A DNA stretch of 64,000 nt from Gemmatimonadota bacterium (lineage in GTDB: Bacteria; Gemmatimonadota; Gemmatimonadetes; Longimicrobiales; Gaopeijiaceae): assembly GCA_030430625.1 (NCBI GenBank), contig JAUIKL010000002.1, positions 27,279-91,278 on the forward strand, in the 5' to 3' direction. Numbering within the stretch: the first letter of the stretch is position 1; every line of letters starts with the position of its first letter. The notes beneath the pieces were generated by a model. That model was not told where the DNA came from. It worked only from the letters and a program-made list of their open reading frames with translations, and searched no databases. Both the position numbers and the translations under genes were made by a program. Shown piece after piece: positions 39,911-49,443 of the stretch.

Positions 39911-40333
39911 CTAGGCTCCCGGGAACGACGGCGGTGACTCACGCGACTCCGCCGCGAGCGTCGACCAGGCCGAAAGGAGGGACTCGACGTGTTTCGCGAC
40001 CTCGTTCAATGGCTCGGGATCCAGAGTGCGACTTCCCTCCCCGATTCGCGAGATCATGTAGCTGTACAACGCGGAAAGGCGATGGCTGATCTCCCCACCG
40101 GCCTCCCGATCCAGCGACGCCATCAACTCGTAGATCACGTCGTACGCGCTCTGGAGGCGCGCTGCCTTGGCCTCGATGTTCTCGGCCTCGATCGCCAACG
40201 CACCTCCCCGGAGGTCCGCCAGGAGCCGCTCGTGCAGCATGACGATCAGGTCGACGGGGGTGCTGCTCATGACCCGTGACGCCTTGTACGCCGACGCAGC
40301 CGCTCCACCCGCACCACCCGAACCGTACGTCAT
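39911..40333 (-). CDS. fliS: Flagellar export chaperone FliS
   Basis: AYKASRVMSSTPVDLIVMLHERLLADLRGG and FliS helical body; next to fliD. Confidence 0.92.
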   Translation of the reverse strand: MTYGSGGAGGAAASAYKASRVMSSTPVDLIVMLHERLLADLRGGALAIEAENIEAKAARLQSAYDVIYELMASLDREAGGEISHRLSALYSYMISRIGEGSRTLDPEPLNEVAKHVESLLSAWSTLAAESRESPPSFPGA

Positions 40334-43300
40334 GAATTCGACCGGGTGCTGGGCAGGCTCGAGATCTGGGCCGCGATCCGCTCCTGCTGACTCTGCGCCG
40401 CCGCGATCGCCTGCTCCAGAGCCACGAACTGCTGGAGTAGCTGCTCTCGGCGCGCCTCGAGCCGCTCTTCACGATCGAACAATCGATCCTCCGTTCGGTC
40501 GATCGACTCGTTCAGTCGTTTGATGATACTGTCGATCGAGCCGTCACCCGTCGTGTCGAGAAGCTCCTCGGCCACGTCGAAGACGTTGGCCATGATGCCC
40601 TGACCGAAGGTCACGTCGCCGATGGCTCCGGTCTGTGCACCGGAAATGCGCACCGCGAGGCCGGCGGCGGCCGTCCCCACATCTGCGGTGAGGGTGTTCC
40701 CGACACCGGTGGCCGCCTCACCCCCGATCGTACCCATGACGTCGAGACCGGAGTAGCTCCCGGCAGCCAGCCCGAGCGACGAGGTGCCGTCGAGGCCGCC
40801 CGCGCTGTAGGAGACGGTGAAGTCGTTGGCGGACCCGTACGAGACGCTGCGAATCCTGAGTTGGCCACCCTCGTCCTCGGCCACGAGGCCCGCACCGGAC
40901 GAACCGGTCTGGGTGACGAGCATCTGACCGAAGGGGGCCGCGTTGCCGGCAACGTCCGCCCCGATCGAGACGGACAGTTGCGACGAACCCAGATCCTGAT
41001 CCCGCACGATGAGCTGGCCATTGGAGATCGAGGCGGTGACCCCTGACCCGAAGGCCGACTGTGCTGCCGCCCGGAGGTCTCCGAGGGTCTGCGTGTTCGG
41101 GTCCGCAACGACGAAGGTCTCGAGCACCGCCGACCCATCCGGGGTGAAGCCGGAGAAGGTGATTTCGGTCCCTACGTCGAAGCCGGACGACTGCGCCGGT
41201 CCATGATACAGAGACGAAAGGGTCGTGGCGTCCGTCGCCACGGTCGTGCCCAGAACGTCGGAGTAGAGGGTCCGCTCGGACGTGACGACCTGGTTGGACT
41301 CACCGTCGAACTTGCTGTTGAGTGTCTCGATCAACTGCTCGAGCGTCATCCCGTTGACCAGGTCCACCTCGTATTCGGCACCGGAGGCGGCGTGGACCAC
41401 CGTCATTGCATCCGGCACCCCGTCGTCGACGTACGTCCCGCCGAAGCCCGACGAAGTGACCGACGCCAGAGTAGCGGCCTGGGTGATGTTGACCGCGTAC
41501 GTTCCCGGAGTCGTGTTCGACCCTGCCCCGAGGTAGGTGATGGCCGACGTCGACCCGGATCCGAACGATCCCAGGGCCTGTCGGACCGCACCGGGCTCTT
41601 CCTGCAGCTTCTGGGTCAGGACCGCCGTGTCGAGTGAGTACGTACCGTCCCGTGTGATCTCGATTCCCAGATCCGACAACCGCATCGACCCGGTGGCCCC
41701 CACCGGAACATTGACCTGAAGGGCGAAGCTGAGTCGATCGCGGATTCCACGAAGGATCGCGTCGCCGGCCAGGGGCGGGCGGGCGGCACCGGTTACGCCG
41801 GCGCCCGCATCGACGAAGGTGGCGAAAGCGTTGATGGCCTCGACGAAACCCTGCAGCGCTTCGACCGCAGCCGCATCGTCCCGACCGATGACGACCTCGA
41901 GTTCGCTCGACGGATCGGCCCCGAGGAGGTCGAAGGTCACCCCTTCCACGACGTCCGAGATGTCGTTGGACGCGCTGGTGACGAGCGCTCCATCGATCTC
42001 TACGATCGCGTCCCTCCCGATCGAGACCTGCCGGTCACGGCCCTCGGTCGTGACGTCGAAGGCCCCGAGGTCGAGGATTCCGCCATTCTCGTTTCCGGCG
42101 AACGCCTCGAGGCTGATCTGGCTCGATCCCTCGGTGGCCGAGGTGACGCTGAGCCGGCCTTCGGCGGAGACCTCGACGGTCGCGCCTCCGTTGAAGCCCT
42201 CGGCGCCCTCGAGCCGGTCGATCAGCGTCTGGAGTGTGTCGCCCCCCGAGATCGTGTGGGTGAACGAGAACTCGTTGCCGAGATGGTCGGTCCCGGAGAA
42301 GGCGATCGTATCACCCGCGCTCGCCCCGGCCGGGCTCGACCCGTTGTACAGCGAGGCCAGCGCCGACGCGGCCGTCGCGGGCGTCGACCCGTCGGTCGTC
42401 AGAACGTCCCCCTCTACGACCTGGTTGGTCGCGGCCCTGCTCCCCTGGAGGATACCGAGCGCCTGCAGCACGCCACCATCGTCCGTGGCGGCAGCGGTGC
42501 CAGTGATCTCGAGGCGAGTACCTGAGCCGTCGGGGACCAGTTCGGCGAACATCGAGGAGGCGGCACCAGCGGCGGCCGTGTTGATGGCGTCACGGATATC
42601 CGTCAGGGATTGGGAGCCGAGGTCGAGAGCCACGGTGAACGCACTCCCGCCGGCGCCGAGCGTCACCGTCCTCGACGGTGCCCCGGAGCCGAAGCCGAGA
42701 AGTGAGCCCACGGAGCTGGTCGCGTCCGCGAGTACGTCCGTGGCGAACCCGCCACTCGTCCGATTCTTGAGCTCCGTCGTGCCATCGAAGAAGCCCAGGT
42801 CGGTGAGGACACCGGAGGTATCCAGCGCCCCCAGACCGGCCTCGCCGGTATCGGCGGCGGACAGGACCAGGCGGTACGCACCCTCCGTCCCCACCACGGA
42901 AGCCGTCACGCCGATCGAGTCGGCGCCGAGGTTCAACGAGTTGATGCGTCCGGCGATGTCGAGAAGAGAGTCTTCTCCCGCGACGTCGACGACCGTTCCA
43001 CCCAGAATGAACGAGCCCGAGACACCGAGCGAGTCCGTGCGAGACGATTGGAGAGCGCTGCCCATGACCTCACGGGTCGCGGTCTGCAGCACCCGTACGA
43101 GGTGGCGTCCCGGCGTCGCGTCGGAGTTGGCCGAGACCCCGAGGATCCCGGGGTTGGACCCCAGGACGTTCGTCGTGAAGACGTCGAGCGCATCGCCCTC
43201 CGCCAATCCTTCACTGGCGGTCTCGATCGCCTGCAGAAGCGTCCGCACCTCTTCCCATGCGGCCGTTTCGGCCTGTCCGTCCGAGACCTGCACCCGTAGA

Positions 43301-43398
43301 TAGTCGAGACGGTCGGATTCGACCTGAATGATCTGATCCACGAGCGCCCTGAAGTCGATGCCGGTCGCGAGGCCGCTGATCGAAGCCAGAGAGTCCAT
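40330..43398 (-). CDS. fliD: Flagellar filament cap FliD, unusually large (1022 aa)
   Basis: ISGLATGIDFRALVDQIIQVESDRLDYLR N-terminus and C-terminal LNESIDRTEDRLFDREERLEARREQLLQQFVALEQAIAAAQSQ. Confidence 0.92.
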   Translation of the reverse strand: MDSLASISGLATGIDFRALVDQIIQVESDRLDYLRVQVSDGQAETAAWEEVRTLLQAIETASEGLAEGDALDVFTTNVLGSNPGILGVSANSDATPGRHLVRVLQTATREVMGSALQSSRTDSLGVSGSFILGGTVVDVAGEDSLLDIAGRINSLNLGADSIGVTASVVGTEGAYRLVLSAADTGEAGLGALDTSGVLTDLGFFDGTTELKNRTSGGFATDVLADATSSVGSLLGFGSGAPSRTVTLGAGGSAFTVALDLGSQSLTDIRDAINTAAAGAASSMFAELVPDGSGTRLEITGTAAATDDGGVLQALGILQGSRAATNQVVEGDVLTTDGSTPATAASALASLYNGSSPAGASAGDTIAFSGTDHLGNEFSFTHTISGGDTLQTLIDRLEGAEGFNGGATVEVSAEGRLSVTSATEGSSQISLEAFAGNENGGILDLGAFDVTTEGRDRQVSIGRDAIVEIDGALVTSASNDISDVVEGVTFDLLGADPSSELEVVIGRDDAAAVEALQGFVEAINAFATFVDAGAGVTGAARPPLAGDAILRGIRDRLSFALQVNVPVGATGSMRLSDLGIEITRDGTYSLDTAVLTQKLQEEPGAVRQALGSFGSGSTSAITYLGAGSNTTPGTYAVNITQAATLASVTSSGFGGTYVDDGVPDAMTVVHAASGAEYEVDLVNGMTLEQLIETLNSKFDGESNQVVTSERTLYSDVLGTTVATDATTLSSLYHGPAQSSGFDVGTEITFSGFTPDGSAVLETFVVADPNTQTLGDLRAAAQSAFGSGVTASISNGQLIVRDQDLGSSQLSVSIGADVAGNAAPFGQMLVTQTGSSGAGLVAEDEGGQLRIRSVSYGSANDFTVSYSAGGLDGTSSLGLAAGSYSGLDVMGTIGGEAATGVGNTLTADVGTAAAGLAVRISGAQTGAIGDVTFGQGIMANVFDVAEELLDTTGDGSIDSIIKRLNESIDRTEDRLFDREERLEARREQLLQQFVALEQAIAAAQSQQERIAAQISSLPSTRSNS

Positions 43399-43442
43399 CG
43401 TTCCGTCCTGCGCTCTAACCTGAGTGAATCACCTGCTGCTCC

Positions 43443-43496
43443 GTAGTAGGTGGCCCGGGGTTCGCCCGGAGGCTGGCCCCGGGCCTGGCCTACTGC
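43443..43496 (-). terminator. Long imperfect stem-loop downstream of fliC
   Basis: GTAGTAGGTGGCCCGGGG...CCCCGGGCCTGGCCTACTGC, between fliC stop and fliD start; no T-tract. Confidence 0.5.
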
Positions 43497-43518
43497 GGTA
43501 CTACCCTTCCTGCTGCGC

Positions 43519-44355
43519 CTACTGGAGGAGCGACAGGACCGACTGAGCCTGGGCGTTGGCCTGGGCCAGCACGGAGATACCGGACTGCGCGAGAATCTGG
43601 TTCTTCGTCAGCTCGGTGAACTCCGCCGCCATGTCGGCGTCACGGATCACGGACTCGGCCGCGGCCGTGTTCTCCACAGTGATCCGCGCCTGCGTCAGCG
43701 CGATCTCGATGCGGTTCTGCTTCGCACCGACCTCGGCAAAGACGTCCGAAACGGCCGTAATGGCCGTGTCGATCAGGCCGAGCATGGCCTGCGCGTCGGC
43801 CTTCGTCAGCACGTCGTCGTTGGCGCCGCCGGACACGCCGAGCGTCGCCGTCGTGAGGTCCAGGTTGGCACCCGTGATGCTGATCGTGTCGTTGGCGATC
43901 GTCGAAGACGCACCGACGATGAAGTCCAACGTTCCGGCACCACCGTCCAGGAGAACGGTACCGGAGAACTCGGTCGAGTCGGCGATACGATCGATTTCCA
44001 GCACCAGCTCCTGGAACTCGATGTCGATCCGGCCACGACCCGTGTCGTCGACGTTGTCGGACGACGCCTGGCTCGCGAGCTCCTTCATGCGAACCAGGAT
44101 GTTCTGAATACCGGTCGCGCCACCTTCAGCCACCTGCAAGAGCGAGTTGGCCTGCTCGGCGTTCCGGGTGGCCTGCCGCATCGCACCGAGGTCGGCACGA
44201 AGCTGGTTGGCGATGGCCAGGCCGGCCGCGTCGTCGGCGGCTCGGTTGATGCGGAAACCAGACGAGAGTCGCCCGATGCTCCGCGTGACTGCCTGGTCGG
44301 TACCGGCCAGGACTCGCAGCGTGTTCATCGCCGCGACGTTGGTGTTGATCCTCAT
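43519..44355 (-). CDS. fliC: Flagellin
   Basis: MRINTNVAAMNTLRVL, SSGFRINRAADDAAGLAIANQLRA, C-terminal AQSGISVLAQANAQAQSVLSLLQ; strong SD aaggaggagat. Confidence 0.97.
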   Translation of the reverse strand: MRINTNVAAMNTLRVLAGTDQAVTRSIGRLSSGFRINRAADDAAGLAIANQLRADLGAMRQATRNAEQANSLLQVAEGGATGIQNILVRMKELASQASSDNVDDTGRGRIDIEFQELVLEIDRIADSTEFSGTVLLDGGAGTLDFIVGASSTIANDTISITGANLDLTTATLGVSGGANDDVLTKADAQAMLGLIDTAITAVSDVFAEVGAKQNRIEIALTQARITVENTAAAESVIRDADMAAEFTELTKNQILAQSGISVLAQANAQAQSVLSLLQ

Positions 44356-44432
44356 GATCTCCTCCTTGAGTTGCTGTCTTGCGCGTCCTTGCGCGTGGAA
44401 GCGGAACGTCGGCGTTCCCCCTCAGCCATCAG

Positions 44433-44438
44433 TATCGG
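44433..44438 (-). promoter_or_regulatory. Candidate sigma-28 -10 element for fliC
   Basis: Minus strand CCGATA about 78 nt upstream of fliC start; -35 match poor. Confidence 0.3.
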
Positions 44439-44527
44439 TACGCCGGAGCATACCTGAAGTCGGGGCCTTGACCCGGCTCGCGGAGCACTGAACTTCTGTG
44501 GCCGTTCGCGCCCCCGATCCCCATCCG

Positions 44528-44884
44528 ATGCGTATCCTCGTCGCCGACGACGACCCGTCACTCCGGGTCGCGCTTCGTATGGTTCTCGAACTCGCGGGTC
44601 ACCAGGTTGCGCTGGGCGCGAGCGTGCCCGAAGCGAGAGCCCAGCTGGCCTCGTCCCTCTTCGACGCGGTGCTCGTCGACGCCGGCCTGGACGGGTCGGG
44701 GGTCGAACTCTGGAAGGAGCTCTCGGTCGATTCGCGCTTCCGCGGGCGCTCCATCTTGATGACGGGGAATCTGCCCGCGCTCGGGGAACTGACCGGCCAC
44801 GACGACGTCGTCGGCAAGCCCTTCGACTACGACCTGCTCCTCGAACGGCTGAGCGCGATCGGTCCGAAGTCCGACCGCGCCTAG
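44528..44884 (+). CDS. Single-domain response regulator
   Basis: MRILVADDDPSLRVALRMVLELAG, AVLVDAGLDGSG, SILMTG, VGKPF. Confidence 0.88.
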   Translation: MRILVADDDPSLRVALRMVLELAGHQVALGASVPEARAQLASSLFDAVLVDAGLDGSGVELWKELSVDSRFRGRSILMTGNLPALGELTGHDDVVGKPFDYDLLLERLSAIGPKSDRA

Positions 44885-45693
44885 CCTCCGCCCCCCGCCG
44901 GCGGCGGCTCGTCGCTGGCGTCGATGATCTCCATGTAGGGGATCAGAATCGTCACTCGTCGGTTCGACGGGTCGAAAGGAGCATCCGCAAGAAGGAGTTC
45001 ACGGTCCGCATGCCCCCTGACCTCCCCGATCTGACTGTTCGGCAACCCGAACTGGACAAGCAGTCTACGCGCCGCATTGGCTCTATCGACCGACAGCTCC
45101 CAGTTCGTGTAACCCTGCGTGCCGTACGGAGCGGAGTCCGTGTGCCCTTCGATGATGACGTGATTCGGAAGGTCGTCGATGTTCGAAGCAATGACGCGCA
45201 ACGCCTCGACAGCGGCTGGCTGCACTCCGTCCGACCCGCTCTGGAAGAAGGTCGATCCGCTCTGCCCTTCGCGCAGCTCGACGCGGAGACCATCGGGTGT
45301 GACGACCACCTCGACGTTGGAACCGAACTCGTCGCCTCCCGTGACCCCTTCGAGGTCCTCCAGGATTTGTTCGCGAACGGTGTTCATTCGTCGCGTTTCG
45401 ACCTGCCGCACGAACATCGGCATGCGCACGAGCGCAGTCGGCAGCGGAGTGGACCCCTGTGATACGGGCGTCACGCCCGAGCCGTAGGCGCGACGGAAGC
45501 CGACGGGATTGTTGAAGTACCCCTCGACCACGTCCTTCACGTCGGAGTCCATTCCGACGATCCACATCACCAGGAAGAAGGCCATCATCGCCGTAACGAA
45601 GTCGGCGTAAGCCACCTTCCAGCTCCCGCCGTGATGACCACCCTTGTTCTTCTTCTTCTTGACGACGATGACGATGGGCTTGTTGTCGTTCAT
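44881..45693 (-). CDS. motB: Second flagellar stator MotB (proton-type signature)
   Basis: GSWKVAYADFVTAMMAFFLVMWIVG plus OmpA-like domain; start at 45693. Confidence 0.93.
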   Translation of the reverse strand: MNDNKPIVIVVKKKKNKGGHHGGSWKVAYADFVTAMMAFFLVMWIVGMDSDVKDVVEGYFNNPVGFRRAYGSGVTPVSQGSTPLPTALVRMPMFVRQVETRRMNTVREQILEDLEGVTGGDEFGSNVEVVVTPDGLRVELREGQSGSTFFQSGSDGVQPAAVEALRVIASNIDDLPNHVIIEGHTDSAPYGTQGYTNWELSVDRANAARRLLVQFGLPNSQIGEVRGHADRELLLADAPFDPSNRRVTILIPYMEIIDASDEPPPAGGGG

Positions 45694-45697
45694 CGGA

Positions 45698-46549
45698 TCA
45701 GACCGCCGTCGTGAGTTCTTCGACCTCGGAGAAGGTCGGACGCTCGTCGGGCGCGATGCTGCGCCGGGCAAACTCGATGCACGTCAACGGAGCGTCGCCA
45801 CGAGCGAAGGCGAGCAGCGCCGTTCGGATGACCCGGAGGTAGTCGTGCTCGCTCCGTACCCTCCCCTCGAGCTGCTGCGCCACCGGACCGAAGACGGCGT
45901 AGGCCAGGAGCACACCGAGAAAGGTCCCAACCAGGGCAGCGGCCACGGACTCACCGATCACTGCGGGCTCACCACCGATTTTCCCCATCGTGATGATGAC
46001 GCCGAGCACTGCAGCCACGATCCCGAACCCCGGCATCGCATCACCCACGACCTGCACTGCGTGCGGGACGTGCATCCCCTCCTCCTCGAACTGCTCCAGG
46101 TCGAGGTCTAGGATCTCCGCGAGGTGGTGGTCGGCCACCGTACCCGTCAGCAGGACTTTCATCGTGTCCGACAGGAAGGCAACTGCGTGATGGTTGTTGT
46201 GGAAGGTCGGATACTTCTTGAATAGCGAGCTGGTGTCGGGCTGCTCGACGTGTTCTTCGATGCCGATGAGCCCATCGCGTCGGGCCACGTAGAAGAGCTC
46301 GTAGAGGACCTGAAGCAACTCCGTGTTGGCCGACCGGTTGTAGGGATCCGGCTTGAGGAGGCGCAGGAGGTCCCGGAAGATCGCCTTCACGGTGTGCATC
46401 GAATTCCCGATCAACAGCGCGCCGATCCCCGCCCCCCCGATGATGATGAATTCGGAGACCTGGATCAGTACCGCGACGCTACCGCCGTGCATGGTATAGC
46501 CGACATAGATGCTGGCGAAGACGACGACGAATCCGATGATCAACAACAC
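45698..46549 (-). CDS. motA: Second flagellar stator MotA
   Basis: MPGFGIVAAVLGVIITMGKIGGEP, AALVGTFLGVLLAYAVFGPVAQQLE. Confidence 0.93.
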   Translation of the reverse strand: MLLIIGFVVVFASIYVGYTMHGGSVAVLIQVSEFIIIGGAGIGALLIGNSMHTVKAIFRDLLRLLKPDPYNRSANTELLQVLYELFYVARRDGLIGIEEHVEQPDTSSLFKKYPTFHNNHHAVAFLSDTMKVLLTGTVADHHLAEILDLDLEQFEEEGMHVPHAVQVVGDAMPGFGIVAAVLGVIITMGKIGGEPAVIGESVAAALVGTFLGVLLAYAVFGPVAQQLEGRVRSEHDYLRVIRTALLAFARGDAPLTCIEFARRSIAPDERPTFSEVEELTTAV

Positions 46550-46692
46550 CGAGCGGGATGTCTCCGGTCGGATGGCGGAAGGGCAGACCTCTGGCTGCGA
46601 TTGTCGGTTCGGTACGGTCGGAACTACAATTCCATAGAAGTGCGCCTAAGCGCGCACGCAATAATGTCTCTTCCCCCCCAGGGTGACGTTAT

Positions 46693-47292
46693 ATGCACCA
46701 GACCCAAGCCGCGTCCGGATCTCCGGCCGCGGAACGGGCCATTGCGGGCTTGTGTCACGACCTCAACAACCGGCTCGCCTCCGTGTCTGCCTACCTCTTC
46801 GTACTGAAGAGACGTGGGTTGCTGGGCAACGGAAGCGAGGCCGTGGAGGCGGACATGGCTCTGATTGCCCAGGACGTGCGCCACATCAGGACGCTGTGTC
46901 GCGGCGGAGCCTGGGAGTTCGGCCCGGTCGGCCTGACCGTGATCGCGGAACAGGTTTCGGAGATCATGGAGCACTACCCGGAAGGCCCGATCCGTCTCGA
47001 GGTCTCGACGGAGTCACTGGAGGGCGGCGCCGTCGTCCGGGGGGACTGGACCCAGATCATGCGTTCGGTCCTGCTCTCGGTTGCCTGGCTCCGCCGTGGA
47101 GTCCCTCAGGGTACGACCGTCGACGTCTCGTTGAGCGGAGAGGGAGGAACCACCCTTCTTCTCGAAGCCCCCGGCCTGGCCGGCGACGCGCCCCCGGAAG
47201 CCCTGACGACAGACTCGGAAAGTCGGGTCGAGGTGACTCTCGTGAACGACCGAGCGGTCCGGCTCACCTACGGCGACCCGACCAAGGACTAA
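46693..47292 (+). CDS. Histidine-kinase/phosphotransferase-like protein
   Basis: GLCHDLNNRLASVSAYLFVLKRR (HDLNN H-box) and degenerate ATPase-like half (GDWTQIMRSVLLSVAWLRR). Confidence 0.6.
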   Translation: MHQTQAASGSPAAERAIAGLCHDLNNRLASVSAYLFVLKRRGLLGNGSEAVEADMALIAQDVRHIRTLCRGGAWEFGPVGLTVIAEQVSEIMEHYPEGPIRLEVSTESLEGGAVVRGDWTQIMRSVLLSVAWLRRGVPQGTTVDVSLSGEGGTTLLLEAPGLAGDAPPEALTTDSESRVEVTLVNDRAVRLTYGDPTKD

Positions 47293-47537
47293 TCGTCCGA
47301 AGACTCGCGGTCCGAAGGAGGTTCGGGGGGCCTCGCCGACGAGAGCTCACCGGCGATCTCCGATGCCCGGAGGTTCTCCGCACGAACTTCGTCCACGATC
47401 TCCTCGCGAAGGATCGTGATGTGTGCGGGCGCCTCGATGCCGAGCCGCGCGCCCCCCGGGTCCGAGCGGAGGACGACGACCCTGATATCGTCCCCGATCA
47501 GGACGGCCTCATCCTGCTTGCGCTGAAGGATGAGCAT
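47289..47537 (-). CDS. csrA: Carbon storage regulator CsrA
   Basis: MLILQRKQDEAVLIGDDIRVVVLRSDPGGARLGIEAPAHITILREEI. Confidence 0.97.
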   Translation of the reverse strand: MLILQRKQDEAVLIGDDIRVVVLRSDPGGARLGIEAPAHITILREEIVDEVRAENLRASEIAGELSSARPPEPPSDRESSDD

Positions 47538-48931
47538 CAGATGGAGAGGAGGGTCTGGTACATTTCGTCCACCGTCGTGACGAGGCGGGCGGCGGCACCG
47601 TACGCCGCCTGGAACTGCACCACCTTAACCAGCTCCTCGTCCGTCGCGACACCGGCGACGGATTCCCGCCGCTCTCCGGCAGCCGACATCAGCACCGCAT
47701 GGCCGTCCAGGGTGTCCTTCGCGGCTCCTGTCCGAAGGCCGACATCGGCCACGAGGTCACGGTACGCGGTATTGATCGACGTGCCCGCCAGAATCCCGCC
47801 CGCCGTGTCCTCACGCAGACCCGCCAGGGCCAGCGCGATGTCGTTGGCACCCGCCCGGTAGTTCCCGCCCACGTCGGGTGTGCCTGCTGCAATGGCCTGC
47901 GCATCGGAGAGGATGGCTGCGTCCAGGGAGAGGTTCTGAGCGGTAACCGTCGTGGAATCCCCGAAGTCGTCGAAGAAGTTCAGGCCGGTGCCGCCCAGTG
48001 GGTTCGTGCCCGTGACGTGGAGCGCGTTGACCCGTTCGACCATGCCACGGGCCAACGTATCCAGCTGCGTGCGTACGGCGGAGAAGTCGTCGTTGAGGGT
48101 ATCGAGTCCGCCACCGATCGACCCGCGATCGACTGCCAGCGGAGTCCCGTTGGCGGTGGTGAGGGTCCACGTCCCGGCCGCGAAAGACAGGTCCAGAGTC
48201 TGGGCATGCGTGCCTTCGACCACCGAGACCCCCTGCACGACGACACCTACCGCCCCCGTCTCCCGCGGCGTCGTCTCGATCGGCAGGAGTTCGGCGAGTT
48301 CATCGAGGAGCCGGTCTCGCTGGTCCGCGATGTCCGGTGCGGATCTCCCGCCCGACACGGCCGACGCGATCGTCGCGTTCAGGGATGCGACCTCTTCGAG
48401 AATCGAGTTCACCCGATCGACGGACGTCGAAAGAGCGGCCGACACCTGGCCACTGATGACGTCCAGGGTCGCATCGACGCCGTGGAAGTGATCGACGACC
48501 TGCTGACCGCGTGAAGCTACGACGGATCGTGCCGTCACACTCGACGGATCGTTGGCCAGGTCCGACCACGCACTCCAGAAGGCGTCGAGCGCGGCGCCCA
48601 ACGCCAGGTCACCGCCCTCCGCAAAAGACCCCTCCACGCTCGAAAGCGCCGAGTACTTGGTCTCGAATCCGTGGAAGAGCGACGACTCCCGACGATAGAC
48701 ACCGTCCAGAAGCGAGTCTCGCGCACGGGTAATGTCCGCGACCCGCACACCGGTGCCGAGTAGCCCCTCCGGAAGACGGAGCGGAGTACCCGGAACGAGT
48801 TCGGCCCTCTGCCGGGAGTAACCCTCGGTCGTTGCGTTGGCGAGATTGTGTCCCGTCACCTGAAGCGCGAGCTGCTGGGTCAGCAGCCCGGATCGGGCAA
48901 TCGAGAGAATCCCGTTCAGGGAGGCAGGCAT
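47537..48931 (-). CDS. flgK: Flagellar hook-associated protein FlgK
   Basis: LNGILSIARSGLLTQQLALQVTGHNLANATTEGYSRQRAELV; C-terminal VKVVQFQAAYGAAARLVTTVDEMYQTLLSI. Confidence 0.95.
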   Translation of the reverse strand: MPASLNGILSIARSGLLTQQLALQVTGHNLANATTEGYSRQRAELVPGTPLRLPEGLLGTGVRVADITRARDSLLDGVYRRESSLFHGFETKYSALSSVEGSFAEGGDLALGAALDAFWSAWSDLANDPSSVTARSVVASRGQQVVDHFHGVDATLDVISGQVSAALSTSVDRVNSILEEVASLNATIASAVSGGRSAPDIADQRDRLLDELAELLPIETTPRETGAVGVVVQGVSVVEGTHAQTLDLSFAAGTWTLTTANGTPLAVDRGSIGGGLDTLNDDFSAVRTQLDTLARGMVERVNALHVTGTNPLGGTGLNFFDDFGDSTTVTAQNLSLDAAILSDAQAIAAGTPDVGGNYRAGANDIALALAGLREDTAGGILAGTSINTAYRDLVADVGLRTGAAKDTLDGHAVLMSAAGERRESVAGVATDEELVKVVQFQAAYGAAARLVTTVDEMYQTLLSI

Positions 48932-49443
48932 TACAACCTCCGGTCGAGAACCGCGCCCGGACCGGCGTCGTAGGGCTCCGACTCGACAGAGCGCGTCGTA
49001 TCACCGAGGAGGACCTCCAGATACCGACGGTTGTCGGAGAGCGCCGTCTTCAGAATCTCCCTGAGGGTCCGAACCTCCGAGCGGAGCCGAACGGCCGCCT
49101 CGCGGACCCGGTCGCGCGCCGCACGGATCGGCCGGTTGTTGACCCCGCTGAGCCAGACATCGAGTTCGTCCAACTCCATGTCGCCGCCAGTCAGCCGCTC
49201 GGTCAGCCGGCGGCGACGGCGACGCGCCTCCTCTATCGTCCGCATCATACGGGTGGCCGCAAAGATCCCGTCGTCCAGCGCACCGGCATCGCCGGCGGCC
49301 AGCGCCTCCCGTTGGACGACGAAGATGTCCCTCAACTTGTCGAGGAGGGCGACCTCTTCGTCGAGCGCGGACACCAACAGGCTGCGCAGCCCGGTTTCGG
49401 TCGTGAAGTCGGGCTGAATCTCGAGAGCGGTCGACTGCATCAT
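48931..49443 (-). CDS. flgN: Flagellar export chaperone FlgN-like
   Basis: Helical 170-aa ORF immediately upstream of flgK (LDEEVALLDKLRDIFVVQREALAAGD). Confidence 0.75.
   Translation of the reverse strand: MMQSTALEIQPDFTTETGLRSLLVSALDEEVALLDKLRDIFVVQREALAAGDAGALDDGIFAATRMMRTIEEARRRRRRLTERLTGGDMELDELDVWLSGVNNRPIRAARDRVREAAVRLRSEVRTLREILKTALSDNRRYLEVLLGDTTRSVESEPYDAGPGAVLDRRL

Noticed and set aside
41819-43303. 494-aa plus-strand ORF opposite fliD
   Set aside because: Ser/Pro/Thr-rich antisense of fliD; no recognisable domain
46590-46640. Possible sigma-28 site upstream of the second motA
   Set aside because: Minus-strand ACCGACAA resembles the -10 but no acceptable -35 at the right spacing
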